Shown: one piece after another, positions 14,667 to 20,754 of the stretch | Layout: each line of letters begins with the position of its first letter | Position numbering within the stretch: the stretch's first letter is position 1 | IMG/VR virus record: IMGVR_UViG_3300009419_000931 | Coordinates: 1 to 25,585 of that record | DNA length: 25,585 nucleotides | Origin: a virus | Reading direction: 5' to 3' (one strand) | Program-made: the position numbers and the translations under genes | Notes under the pieces: generated by a model | What the model was told of the DNA's origin: nothing | Database searches by the model: none | The model's input: the letters and a program-made list of their open reading frames with translations, nothing else

Positions 14667-14906
14667 ATGAAAAACGAAGTCGTGAAGATTTTTGATGACC
14701 TGGACAACTATCTCGACTTTTGTCGTTTCGAGTTGCGTGATTACACACCTACCGATCTATATAACAGAGAAAGCCAAAACTGGCGTGACTTTGAATATAG
14801 TCGCCGTCCTAAGAAGCCGTGGAATGGTGAGCGCAAGCCGTACTTGGGTAAAAACCCTCGTCCGCATAATCCAAACTTCAATAACAAACCAAGGTTTAGA
14901 GACTGA
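14667..14906 (+). CDS. Small conserved basic protein, unknown function
   Basis: A 79-residue protein with an acidic N-terminal half (VVKIFDDLDNYLDFCRFELR) and a C-terminal half rich in Arg, Lys, Pro and Asn (RRPKKPWNGERKPYLGKNPR) that looks disordered and could bind nucleic acid. AGGA lies at 14654-14657 before the ATG. It shares its stop with the next start (TGATG), which couples it to the glycosyltransferase. No known domain is recognised. Confidence 0.7.
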   Translation: MKNEVVKIFDDLDNYLDFCRFELRDYTPTDLYNRESQNWRDFEYSRRPKKPWNGERKPYLGKNPRPHNPNFNNKPRFRD

Positions 14907-15961
14907 TGCAAGTCTTTTTAGTCGACCTTGAAGCAGTTGACACACGGTACACGGGTCAATGGAAAACCCATGTACCTGATCTCTTACGAAAGGCAGGTCA
15001 CAATGTTCAAATTATCTCTGGCCCTGAAGATATTCCTTCAGCCACTACTCCTGGTGCTTTTCTTAATTTTGGTGGCACCAATATATACAAGGCTAAACAA
15101 GTTGAAACCTTGGGTAGGTTATTTTGCGACGGAGCCGTTCGCCCAGGTGATCATTTTATATTTACTGATGCTTGGCACCCTGGTATCATCAATCTCAAGT
15201 ACATGGCCGAGCTCCTGGGCATTCCAGTAACTACACACGGACTATGGCATGCTGGCAGTTATGATCCACAAGATTTCTTAGGACGTCTTGTTGGAGATAA
15301 GCCTTGGGTAAGACACGCTGAAAAGAGTTTCTATCACGCATTTGATCACAACTACTTTGCCACAGACTTTCACATCGAAATGTTTAGAAACAATCTGTTC
15401 GGTGAAGATCAGTTTTCGTACAAATCAATTACTCGTACAGGTTGGCCTATGGAATATATGGGCGACACATTGTTGCAATATCAAGGCATGGCCAAGCGTG
15501 ATCTTATTTTATTCCCGCATCGCATTGCACCAGAAAAGCAAGTTGAAATTTTTAGAGACCTAAAACATCAATTACCGCAGTATGAATTTGTTGTTTGTCA
15601 AGATCAACAATTAACTAAGAACGAATATCACAATTTGTTAGGCGAAGCCAAGTTAGTCTTCAGTGCTAACTTACAAGAAACGCTTGGTATTAGTTGTTAC
15701 GAAGGTGCAGTTGTAGATGCTATCCCAATGGTTCCGGATAGACTTAGCTATACAGAAATGTATTTTGATAATTTTAAATACCCTAGTGTATGGACTGAAT
15801 CATACGAAGCATACGAAGCATATCGTCCAGAACTGTGTGGGAAGATCATACAGTATATGAACAATTACAAGTCTATGATCCCGAACATAAGAAAACAAAA
15901 GGATGCATTACATGAACACTTCTTCAGCGCAAACGGATTACTCGATAACATCAGACGATGA
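14906..15961 (+). CDS. GT-B fold glycosyltransferase-like protein
   Basis: A 351-residue protein with two Rossmann-like halves, as in GT-B enzymes. The N-half ends with FIFTDAWHPGI and VTTHGLWHAGSYD. The C-half opens with LILFPHRIAPEKQ (201-212) and carries the EX7E-type donor-binding motif ETLGISCYE (258-266), followed by IPMVPDRLSYTEMY. EX7E is typical of retaining GT4-like enzymes that use UDP- or GDP-sugars. The acceptor cannot be told. T4-like phages are known to glycosylate modified DNA bases, and this gene lies in the run that starts with the DpdA-like enzyme, so DNA is one candidate acceptor. The donor may relate to the dehydrogenases nearby (inference). Confidence 0.75.
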   Translation: MQVFLVDLEAVDTRYTGQWKTHVPDLLRKAGHNVQIISGPEDIPSATTPGAFLNFGGTNIYKAKQVETLGRLFCDGAVRPGDHFIFTDAWHPGIINLKYMAELLGIPVTTHGLWHAGSYDPQDFLGRLVGDKPWVRHAEKSFYHAFDHNYFATDFHIEMFRNNLFGEDQFSYKSITRTGWPMEYMGDTLLQYQGMAKRDLILFPHRIAPEKQVEIFRDLKHQLPQYEFVVCQDQQLTKNEYHNLLGEAKLVFSANLQETLGISCYEGAVVDAIPMVPDRLSYTEMYFDNFKYPSVWTESYEAYEAYRPELCGKIIQYMNNYKSMIPNIRKQKDALHEHFFSANGLLDNIRR

Positions 15962-16322
15962 TATCCACACTATAACATTTGCTAACGATACTACTGTAGG
16001 AACTGGCTTCATTGCACAAACAATGAATAGTGTTTTGTCAGATACTATAACTATCACATCACCTAATTCTTGGTCAGCGCAAAATTATACATACGCTACA
16101 GGCGCAAGTGGAGCAAGTGTTACTATAGGTAGCATTGATCCTGGCGTCTTTACTTGGAAACATCCTGAAGAATGGGTAGATAGTTTTCCAGATTATGACA
16201 AAGTAAAAGAGATGTGCGACAAATATCCTGCATTTAAAATTGCGTTTGACAAATTTAAACAAGTGTATGATTTGGTTGAAGACGATTTCGAAGCAAAGAA
16301 AGGTAATAAGTATGTTCCTTAA
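15912..16322 (+). CDS. Conserved protein with Thr/Ser-rich beta N-terminus, unknown function
   Basis: A 136-residue protein in two parts. The N-terminal 80 residues are Thr/Ser/Asn-rich (TYATGASGASVTIGS) and probably form beta structure. The C-terminal 55 residues (HPEEWVDSFPDYDKVKEMCD, then YPAFKIAFDKFKQVYDL) are helical and look like a conserved phage module. The ATG at 15912 is preferred over 15903 because AAAGGA at 15897-15902 spaces correctly. It overlaps the glycosyltransferase by exactly 50 bases in the +1 frame. Its function is unknown. Confidence 0.62.
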   Translation: MNTSSAQTDYSITSDDDIHTITFANDTTVGTGFIAQTMNSVLSDTITITSPNSWSAQNYTYATGASGASVTIGSIDPGVFTWKHPEEWVDSFPDYDKVKEMCDKYPAFKIAFDKFKQVYDLVEDDFEAKKGNKYVP

Positions 16323-16776
16323 ACTGTTAGAAAAATTAGATCGTAAACGTATTATTATGGATCGCGAATGTAACGAGCCATTAATCACCCGTTATTATCT
16401 TTTTTTAAAAGATCGTAAACATTTTCCATTTAACATATTCCTACACAAGTTTCACAAAGGCGATCCAGGTGATGTACATGATCACCCGTGGCCCTATGCC
16501 ACATTTATCCTGGCAGGCGGATACTACGAGTACACTCCCATAATGGCATTTGGTAAAATGATTGGAGAAACTAAGCACTGGCGTGGACCAGGACATTTTC
16601 GTATCTGTAGTGCGTATAGTTATCATCGAATTGAATTGAAAGAGGGTGTGACTCCATGGACGTTGTTTATGCCTGGACCACAAGAACGAGAATGGGGATT
16701 TCTCGTAAAGAATAATTGGATACACAATGGCGAATACCTTACATACAAAGCAGAACACGCTAACAACTCTAAATAA
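16312..16776 (+). CDS. Cupin-like protein
   Basis: A 154-residue beta-rich protein. The stretch HKFHKGDPGDVHDHPWPYAT (about 44-63), followed by FILAGGYYEY, is the first cupin motif, with several metal-ligand histidines (H-D-H) and the following Gly turn. Later residues around GPGHFRICSAYSYHRIEL supply the second motif with another His. Phage proteins of this type are usually unassigned; relatives include dioxygenases, isomerases and sugar-binding cupins. It overlaps the gene before it by 11 bases and the gene after it by 50. The fold is fairly clear, the reaction is not. Confidence 0.75.
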   Translation: MFLKLLEKLDRKRIIMDRECNEPLITRYYLFLKDRKHFPFNIFLHKFHKGDPGDVHDHPWPYATFILAGGYYEYTPIMAFGKMIGETKHWRGPGHFRICSAYSYHRIELKEGVTPWTLFMPGPQEREWGFLVKNNWIHNGEYLTYKAEHANNSK

Positions 16777-17080
16777 TATTTCAAATAGTGTACTTACTGC
16801 TGGGTCGAATGGTACAAGCTACACTACTGCTTGGACTAATCCAATTGAAAACAACATACTGACAGTTAAAAACAATCCTGCTGGATTAGATGTAAAAGGT
16901 ACACTAGTTGTAAACGGTCGAGATTTAGAGGAACGGTTAGATACAATAGAAAAGGTCTTGCAAATTCCTGAAAGAGATGTTATACTTGAGCGTAAGCATC
17001 CAAAGCTAAAGAAATTGTATGATGAATACATCGAAGCATTAGGTAAGTATAGAACTTGGAATAATATTAAAGGAGAATAA
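16727..17080 (+). CDS. Small conserved phage protein with beta N-terminus and helical C-terminus
   Basis: A 117-residue protein. The N-terminal part (LNNISNSVLTAGSNGTSYTT) is Thr/Asn/Ser-rich. It is followed by a beta-like repeat (ILTVKNNPAGLDVKGTLVVN), a heptad-like helix (LEERLDTIEKVLQIPERDV) and a C-terminal helix (HPKLKKLYDEYIEALGKYRT). From memory this C-terminal pattern recurs in marine T4-like phages. The start overlaps the cupin-like gene by exactly 50 bases in the +1 frame; no later in-frame ATG is present in the first third. A virion role is possible from composition only. Confidence 0.62.
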   Translation: MANTLHTKQNTLTTLNNISNSVLTAGSNGTSYTTAWTNPIENNILTVKNNPAGLDVKGTLVVNGRDLEERLDTIEKVLQIPERDVILERKHPKLKKLYDEYIEALGKYRTWNNIKGE

Positions 17081-17081
17081 A

Positions 17082-17315
17082 ATGAAACTACACGAATCAA
17101 TTGCACATACTAAAAAAGAAATGGTCATTAAAGAAAATGAAGGCTTTAGACTATCATTAGTGAAGTGGGAAGCAGTTGCTCCTAAAGGCATCTATTCGCT
17201 TCACCTAGTTCAAGAAAGTCTAGATGAAGATGGCGAAGTATGGGACACTAGTACATATAACTTTAATATGACCAAAGAAGAATTGCAATCACTTGCCCAT
17301 GGGTTAGTTGCATGA
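17082..17315 (+). CDS. Small unknown protein
   Basis: A 77-residue acidic protein with a strand-rich centre (GFRLSLVKWEAVAPKGIYSL) and a C-terminal helix (MTKEELQSLAHGLVA). A good RBS (AGGAG at 17071-17075) precedes the ATG, and the stop overlaps the next start (ATGA). No family is recognised. Coupling to the phosphoribosyltransferase is the only functional hint. Confidence 0.7.
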   Translation: MKLHESIAHTKKEMVIKENEGFRLSLVKWEAVAPKGIYSLHLVQESLDEDGEVWDTSTYNFNMTKEELQSLAHGLVA

Positions 17316-17800
17316 AAAAAGTTTACTATAGCTGGGCACAAGTGCAAGGAGCATGTTTAGAGATTGCTCGCCAGCTATCTGCAGACAATTGGAGGCCTGA
17401 CTATATTGTAGGTATAACCCGAGGCGGGCTTGTACCAGCTACACTACTAAGTCAATATACTGGCATTAAGATGCACACACTTAATGTCAGTCTTCGTGAC
17501 GGCGATGGTGGAGAAAGTAATTTATGGATGGCTGAAGATGCATTCAATGGTTTGAAAATACTCATTGTGGACGATATCAATGATCAAGGATCTACGATCA
17601 ATTGGATTAAACAAGATTGGCCAAGTGGTTGTTTGCCAGGTATGCCTAACTGGAATACCATTTGGGGTGATAATGTTCGCTTTGCTACACTGACTAGCAA
17701 TATGGCAAGTAAAGAAACTGTTGACTACTCTGTATGGGAAGTTAACAAAGCAGAAGAGGACTGCTGGTTAGTTTATCCTTGGGAAGATTTTTGGCTATGA
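17312..17800 (+). CDS. Purine-type phosphoribosyltransferase (Gpt/HPRT-like)
   Basis: A 162-residue type I phosphoribosyltransferase. The PRPP-binding signature LIVDDINDQGST lies at residues 84-95, and the substrate-side loop VGITRGGLVPATLLS (33-47) is very like the RGGL-P-A loop of bacterial xanthine-guanine phosphoribosyltransferase. Such enzymes join a free purine base to PRPP to make a nucleotide. DpdA-type exchange releases guanine from nucleic acid, so this enzyme could return it to GMP and the GTP pool that feeds FolE; that link is inference. It is coupled by ATGA overlaps to genes on both sides. A C-terminal aromatic tail (ending WLVYPWEDFWL) is present. Base specificity cannot be read from sequence alone. 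Confidence 0.85.
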   Translation: MKKVYYSWAQVQGACLEIARQLSADNWRPDYIVGITRGGLVPATLLSQYTGIKMHTLNVSLRDGDGGESNLWMAEDAFNGLKILIVDDINDQGSTINWIKQDWPSGCLPGMPNWNTIWGDNVRFATLTSNMASKETVDYSVWEVNKAEEDCWLVYPWEDFWL

Positions 17801-18162
17801 CAACTGACTTAGAAAAGGCATTAGATGAAAACCGAGCTCCATGGAAACAAATTGAATTCCGAACAACAGACTTTTGGGTCTTCACAGACGGATATCCAGT
17901 CACCGAAGGGCATTTGCTTTTTGTGCCTACCCAAGAAAAGTTCGACAACATCGTGTCTTGCTACAAAGCAGCCTACAAGTTCGGCTACGACGGCGTGGCT
18001 TCTGAAAAGTGGCATGGATTTAACATCGGTCAAAACTGCGGAGAAGCCGCTGGGCAAACAGTAACATACCCACACATACACATGATTCCAAGACGAAAAG
18101 GTGACATGGAAGACCCAAGAGGAGGTGTCCGTCACGTAATACCAGAGAAAGGAAAATATTGA
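17797..18162 (+). CDS. HIT-family hydrolase/transferase-like protein
   Basis: A 121-residue protein with the HIT layout. The strand WVFTDGYPVTEGHLLFVP (about 27-44) matches the family's usual P-x-x-xGH-x-L-x-x-P segment. N87-I-G (FNIGQNCGEAAGQTVT) is the glycine turn, and YPHIHMIPRR at 97-106 is the His triad. The triad reads Y-x-H-x-H rather than H-x-H-x-H: the first His is Tyr, while the middle, catalytic His is kept. HIT proteins act on nucleotide phosphoramidates, dinucleotides or nucleotide sugars. The ATG overlaps the phosphoribosyltransferase stop, which suggests shared nucleotide chemistry. Confidence 0.85.
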   Translation: MTTDLEKALDENRAPWKQIEFRTTDFWVFTDGYPVTEGHLLFVPTQEKFDNIVSCYKAAYKFGYDGVASEKWHGFNIGQNCGEAAGQTVTYPHIHMIPRRKGDMEDPRGGVRHVIPEKGKY

Positions 18163-18341
18163 TGACTTGGGAAAATAGAATCAAACATTTAGAAGAAGCA
18201 CACCACGCTTTAGACAAACAGATAAACAATTTAGAAAAAAATGGATTATATGAAGACTCTAGGCTACATGATCTTAAAAAACAAAAATTGTTTATTAAAG
18301 ACGAAATTGAAAAACTAAAGAAAGAACATGGAGTTAGCTGA
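18162..18341 (+). CDS. Small coiled-coil protein, YdcH/DUF465-like
   Basis: A 59-residue helical hairpin. The pattern HLEEAHHALDKQINNLEK, then LHDLKKQKLFIKDEIEKLKK, fits the DUF465/YdcH family (short, H-x-x-LD near the start, LK-x-x-KL-x-x-KDEI near the end). The family has no settled function. The ATG at 18162 shares a base with the upstream stop and is preceded by AAAGGAAAA. Confidence 0.7.
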   Translation: MTWENRIKHLEEAHHALDKQINNLEKNGLYEDSRLHDLKKQKLFIKDEIEKLKKEHGVS

Positions 18342-18534
18342 AAATACTGTAACAGTAGCATGGGATAACCAAAACGGATTTTGGTGGAATGAAACCTGTG
18401 CGTTAGTTCTAGAAGTGTTCGGGTTGCCTGGTAGTCGGTATTCTAGTCATCCTATGCAGGATGCAATGTTTTTTATTTTTAATTCAAAAAAAGATGCCGA
18501 CTTATGTCGAATATTATTGAGTGAAAGACTGTGA
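18328..18534 (+). CDS. Small conserved phage protein, unknown
   Basis: A 68-residue protein with several aromatics (WDNQNGFWWNETCALVLEVF) and a C-terminal part (FFIFNSKKDADLCRILLSER) that forms a strand-helix unit. GLPGSRYSSHPMQDAM in the middle recalls a short protein common in marine T4-like phages. It overlaps the coiled-coil gene by 14 bases and the next gene by GTGA. No function is known. Confidence 0.65.
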   Translation: MELAENTVTVAWDNQNGFWWNETCALVLEVFGLPGSRYSSHPMQDAMFFIFNSKKDADLCRILLSERL

Positions 18535-18734
18535 TCAAAGATATCATCATTGTTGTATTAATCGGTATACTAGCTAGTATATTCTTGTATAACGCACCTC
18601 GAACTGAGGGTCGATGGTATGACTGTGGCATGGCTGAATGGCATCCTGATATACCTAACGAAGTAAAAGAAGAATGTCGCAGACGTGCTCTTGAACATTG
18701 GAATAAGAAAAATAATGATAAGTTGTCAGTTTAA
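18531..18734 (+). CDS. Small single-pass membrane protein
   Basis: A 67-residue protein with one N-terminal hydrophobic segment (IIIVVLIGILASIFLYNA, about 5-22) and a charged soluble tail with two Cys (WYDCGMAEWHPDIPNEVKEE, then C). It starts with GTG in a GTGA overlap. It could be an inner-membrane protein with its tail outside, or a signal-anchored small protein. It is too short and too polar at the C-terminus for a classical holin. It resembles a conserved marine-phage protein from memory. Confidence 0.65.
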   Translation: MIKDIIIVVLIGILASIFLYNAPRTEGRWYDCGMAEWHPDIPNEVKEECRRRALEHWNKKNNDKLSV

Positions 18735-19008
18735 TCTATCTAACCCTTGGAGTAACAGGTTTGAGAACTTGTGGTGCAAGAGCTATGATACTCCGTTTAA
18801 AAACAAGTTCCTTGAACTAGAACTATTAAAGGATGCAAGCATTGTGTCGTTTATGTTTAGACTTTCTACTCGTCAAAGCCACGGTGGACTATACTTTGAT
18901 CTAGGTCTTTTGGGCTACAGCTTCAGCTTTAACTTCTATGACAATCGTCATTGGAACTATGGTGCAGGCCGCTATTTTAAATACAATGAAGAAGAGGGAA
19001 TGCACTAA
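18715..19008 (+). CDS. Conserved phage protein, unknown function
   Basis: A 97-residue aromatic-rich protein (NLSNPWSNRFENLWC near the start, SFMFRLSTRQSHGGLYFDLG in the middle, then FNFYDNRHWNYGAGRYF). The alternating pattern suggests mostly beta structure. The ATG at 18715 is preferred over the earlier in-frame TTG at 18685, which would overlap the upstream gene far more. No enzymatic motif is seen. The stop shares a base with a 32-residue gene (TAATG). Confidence 0.68.
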   Translation: MISCQFNLSNPWSNRFENLWCKSYDTPFKNKFLELELLKDASIVSFMFRLSTRQSHGGLYFDLGLLGYSFSFNFYDNRHWNYGAGRYFKYNEEEGMH

Positions 19009-19106
19009 TGAAACAAAGAATAGAAAAATTGATCGAAACTCATTGGGTTGCATATTTGGTGTTATGGTTTGGTATAGGATTTATCCTTGGTCAATCTATC
19101 AAATGA
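19008..19106 (+). CDS. Tiny membrane protein (32 aa)
   Basis: A 32-residue frame starting in a TAATG overlap. It has a charged amphipathic N-terminus (MKQRIEKLIETHW) and one hydrophobic segment (VAYLVLWFGIGFILGQ). Overlap-coupled start, clean stop and a membrane segment support a real gene. It is the last gene before the folE promoter. Its function is unknown. Confidence 0.55.
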   Translation: MKQRIEKLIETHWVAYLVLWFGIGFILGQSIK

Positions 19107-19117
19107 ATATAAAATGT

Positions 19118-19146
19118 TTGACATTTGCCTAAATAAAATGTACAAT
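19118..19146 (+). promoter_or_regulatory. Consensus sigma70-type promoter for folE and the genes behind it
   Basis: A perfect TTGACA (19118-19123) and TACAAT (19141-19146) are 17 bases apart. Transcription should start near 19153, just before the folE RBS GGAG (19159-19162). The spacer holds CTAAATAAAAT, the late-promoter-like heptamer seen at other junctions. The folE-queE run can thus be expressed early and apart from the DpdA-like run. Confidence 0.85.
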
Positions 19147-19167
19147 ATATCATCGATCGGAGTATAA

Positions 19168-19872
19168 ATGACAGACAACAGTAAAAATTTAGCACAAGCA
19201 ATTAGAGAAAAAATGCAATCAGATGGCAAACGCTTTTGGGCCGGAGATAACATTAGCGAGTATGTTGAATCTGAGTTAGTTAAAGAGCAATTAATTAAAG
19301 AAGCAACTGTAGCATTTGAAAGTGTTTTAGATACACTGCTAATTGACAGAGAAAATGATCCAAACTCGCACGGTACTGCGAAGCGTCTAGCTAAAATGTA
19401 CTACACAGAAATAATGGCAGGAAGATATGAACCAGCACCCGATGCAACAGCATTTCCAAATGACTCGCAGGACCGTTATGAAGGTATGTTGGTTGTTCGC
19501 AGTGAGCTTCGCAGTATGTGTAGCCATCATCACCAACCCGTTACCGGCGTTGCTTATATTGGTATTATTGCTGCCGAAAAACTTATCGGACTCAGCAAGT
19601 ACACACGTATCGCACAGTGGTGTGCAAGACGAGGTACTCTCCAGGAGGAACTTTGTAATGACATTGCTAGGGAAATCAGCAAAGCAACAAACTCCACGAA
19701 CGTAGCAGTTTACATACAAGCTGTTCATGGTTGTTGTGAGAATCGTGGCATTATGGCACACTCTAGTCTGACACAGACAACAGTATTAACTGGAACATTT
19801 AAAACTGATCCAGGTGCAAAGAAAGAGTTCTTTGATAACATTAAACTACAACAGGAGTTTGCACCGCGATGA
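19168..19872 (+). CDS. folE: GTP cyclohydrolase I
   Basis: A 234-residue FolE-type enzyme that would open GTP to dihydroneopterin triphosphate, the entry step for both folate and 7-deazaguanine synthesis. Zinc ligands can be placed at C118 and H121 (SMCSHHHQP) and C189 (AVHGCCENRG). IGLSKYTRIAQWCARRGTLQ (140-159) is the family's substrate-pocket signature, with the usual Q-x-Q shifted to TLQ. SHGTAKRLAKMY (67-78) matches the GTP-binding helix pattern. All key residues are present. It has its own consensus promoter and GGAG RBS. With QueE downstream and a DpdA-like gene in the window, a deazaguanine role is more likely than folate alone. Its stop overlaps the next start (ATGA). Confidence 0.95.
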   Translation: MTDNSKNLAQAIREKMQSDGKRFWAGDNISEYVESELVKEQLIKEATVAFESVLDTLLIDRENDPNSHGTAKRLAKMYYTEIMAGRYEPAPDATAFPNDSQDRYEGMLVVRSELRSMCSHHHQPVTGVAYIGIIAAEKLIGLSKYTRIAQWCARRGTLQEELCNDIAREISKATNSTNVAVYIQAVHGCCENRGIMAHSSLTQTTVLTGTFKTDPGAKKEFFDNIKLQQEFAPR

Positions 19873-20084
19873 ATTCAGCAGACATGGCAAATAATTTAAT
19901 TTTTAGAGCAAAGCATCTTCAAGAATTTGTAGTTACAACTAGTGTTCCAGAAGATTTTAAATTTAATGGCATTGTTCCTTTTGATATGGAAATTAAAGAG
20001 GAACAAATTTCAGCTAAGGTGCTTGCTATCGATTTTAACGAAGCAGTTGACACTTTCGACAAATGGCTGGAGACTTGTAAATGA
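19869..20084 (+). CDS. Small unknown protein
   Basis: A 71-residue acidic protein (FRAKHLQEFVVTTSVPEDFK early, FDMEIKEEQISAKVLAIDFN in the middle, a C-terminal helix EAVDTFDKWLETCK). It is coupled by ATGA to folE before it and to the next gene after it. The strand-helix order could be a small alpha/beta domain. No family is recognised. Confidence 0.65.
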   Translation: MNSADMANNLIFRAKHLQEFVVTTSVPEDFKFNGIVPFDMEIKEEQISAKVLAIDFNEAVDTFDKWLETCK

Positions 20085-20404
20085 TCTTTTTTGACAAATG
20101 GCTTTATAAAAAAGTTCGAGACATGTGGGATAATAGACACAAATACGAAGAAACAAATACCGGATGGTTACAGGAGAAACATAGTATGGCAATTGGTCAA
20201 GCAATGGTAGAACGAGGTCGTCCAGAAGGCGAATCCCGTATTAGTTTTGAATTAAGTTCAGCAATAGGCGGTCGAATTCTTAATGTGCGAAGATATGATG
20301 ACCGCAAAGATCGGCAAGATCAACAAACATATGTAATTCCAAACGGAGAAGATATCGGTGAACGAGTAGCAAAGATTGTTAACTTAGAGATGTTCAAACA
20401 ATGA
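20081..20404 (+). CDS. Unknown protein between folE and queE
   Basis: A 107-residue charged protein. The N-terminal helix (FFDKWLYKKVRDMWDNRH) is basic and aromatic. The C-terminal half (SAIGGRILNVRRYDDRKDRQ, then TYVIPNGEDIGERVAKIV) looks strand-rich with a final helix. No known motif is seen. ATGA overlaps on both sides place it in the folE-queE transcript. Confidence 0.65.
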   Translation: MIFFDKWLYKKVRDMWDNRHKYEETNTGWLQEKHSMAIGQAMVERGRPEGESRISFELSSAIGGRILNVRRYDDRKDRQDQQTYVIPNGEDIGERVAKIVNLEMFKQ

Positions 20405-20754
20405 TTGCACAACCAGTTGCAGAGGGTGTCTTAATTAGAAAAGACTACGGTGATGCCAAGATCTATCAAATTGTCTGCGAATGCGGAGACTGTGACCACT
20501 CTCATGATGTATGGGTAGAGGCAGAAGATCACGGAGTCACCGTAACAATCTATTCTAAGCAAAAGACCAAATGGTGGCAATCAAATCGCTGGAAGATCAT
20601 TTGGACATTACTGACTAGAGGGTATGTTGAACGTGAGTCTACTATTATTATGTCCGAACAACAAGCTCTTAACTATGCTAATGTGTTACAATCAGCTGTG
20701 AAAGATGTAAAAGATTTTAGGAAAGAAAGAAATGTCAAAAATAAAAATAGCTGA
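20401..20754 (+). CDS. Conserved phage protein with a Cys/His cluster
   Basis: A 117-residue protein. CECGDCDHSH (about residues 26-35) could bind zinc. The rest has strands (HGVTVTIYSKQKTKWW), an aromatic helix (RWKIIWTLLTRGYVE) and a C-terminal helix (SEQQALNYANVLQSAVKDVK) that I recall in marine T4-like phage proteins of unknown function. It overlaps queE by 23 bases and is coupled upstream by ATGA. Confidence 0.68.
   Translation: MIAQPVAEGVLIRKDYGDAKIYQIVCECGDCDHSHDVWVEAEDHGVTVTIYSKQKTKWWQSNRWKIIWTLLTRGYVERESTIIMSEQQALNYANVLQSAVKDVKDFRKERNVKNKNS

Noticed and set aside
14692-14931. Alternative + frame across the small basic protein and the glycosyltransferase start
   Set aside because: It overlaps two better-supported genes with good start signals and has no family resemblance.
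18531-19106. Two small membrane proteins as a holin pair
   Set aside because: They are far from the endolysin, each has one membrane segment, and the first has a long charged tail. Nothing supports lysis timing.
19387-19761. Minus-strand open frame of 124 codons within folE
   Set aside because: FolE motifs on the + strand are unmistakable; the opposite frame has no recognisable features.
20047-20080. TTGACA at 20047 as a promoter for the genes before queE
   Set aside because: No -10 box at 16-18 bases; the nearest AT-rich hexamer is about 22 bases away, inside a coupled gene run.
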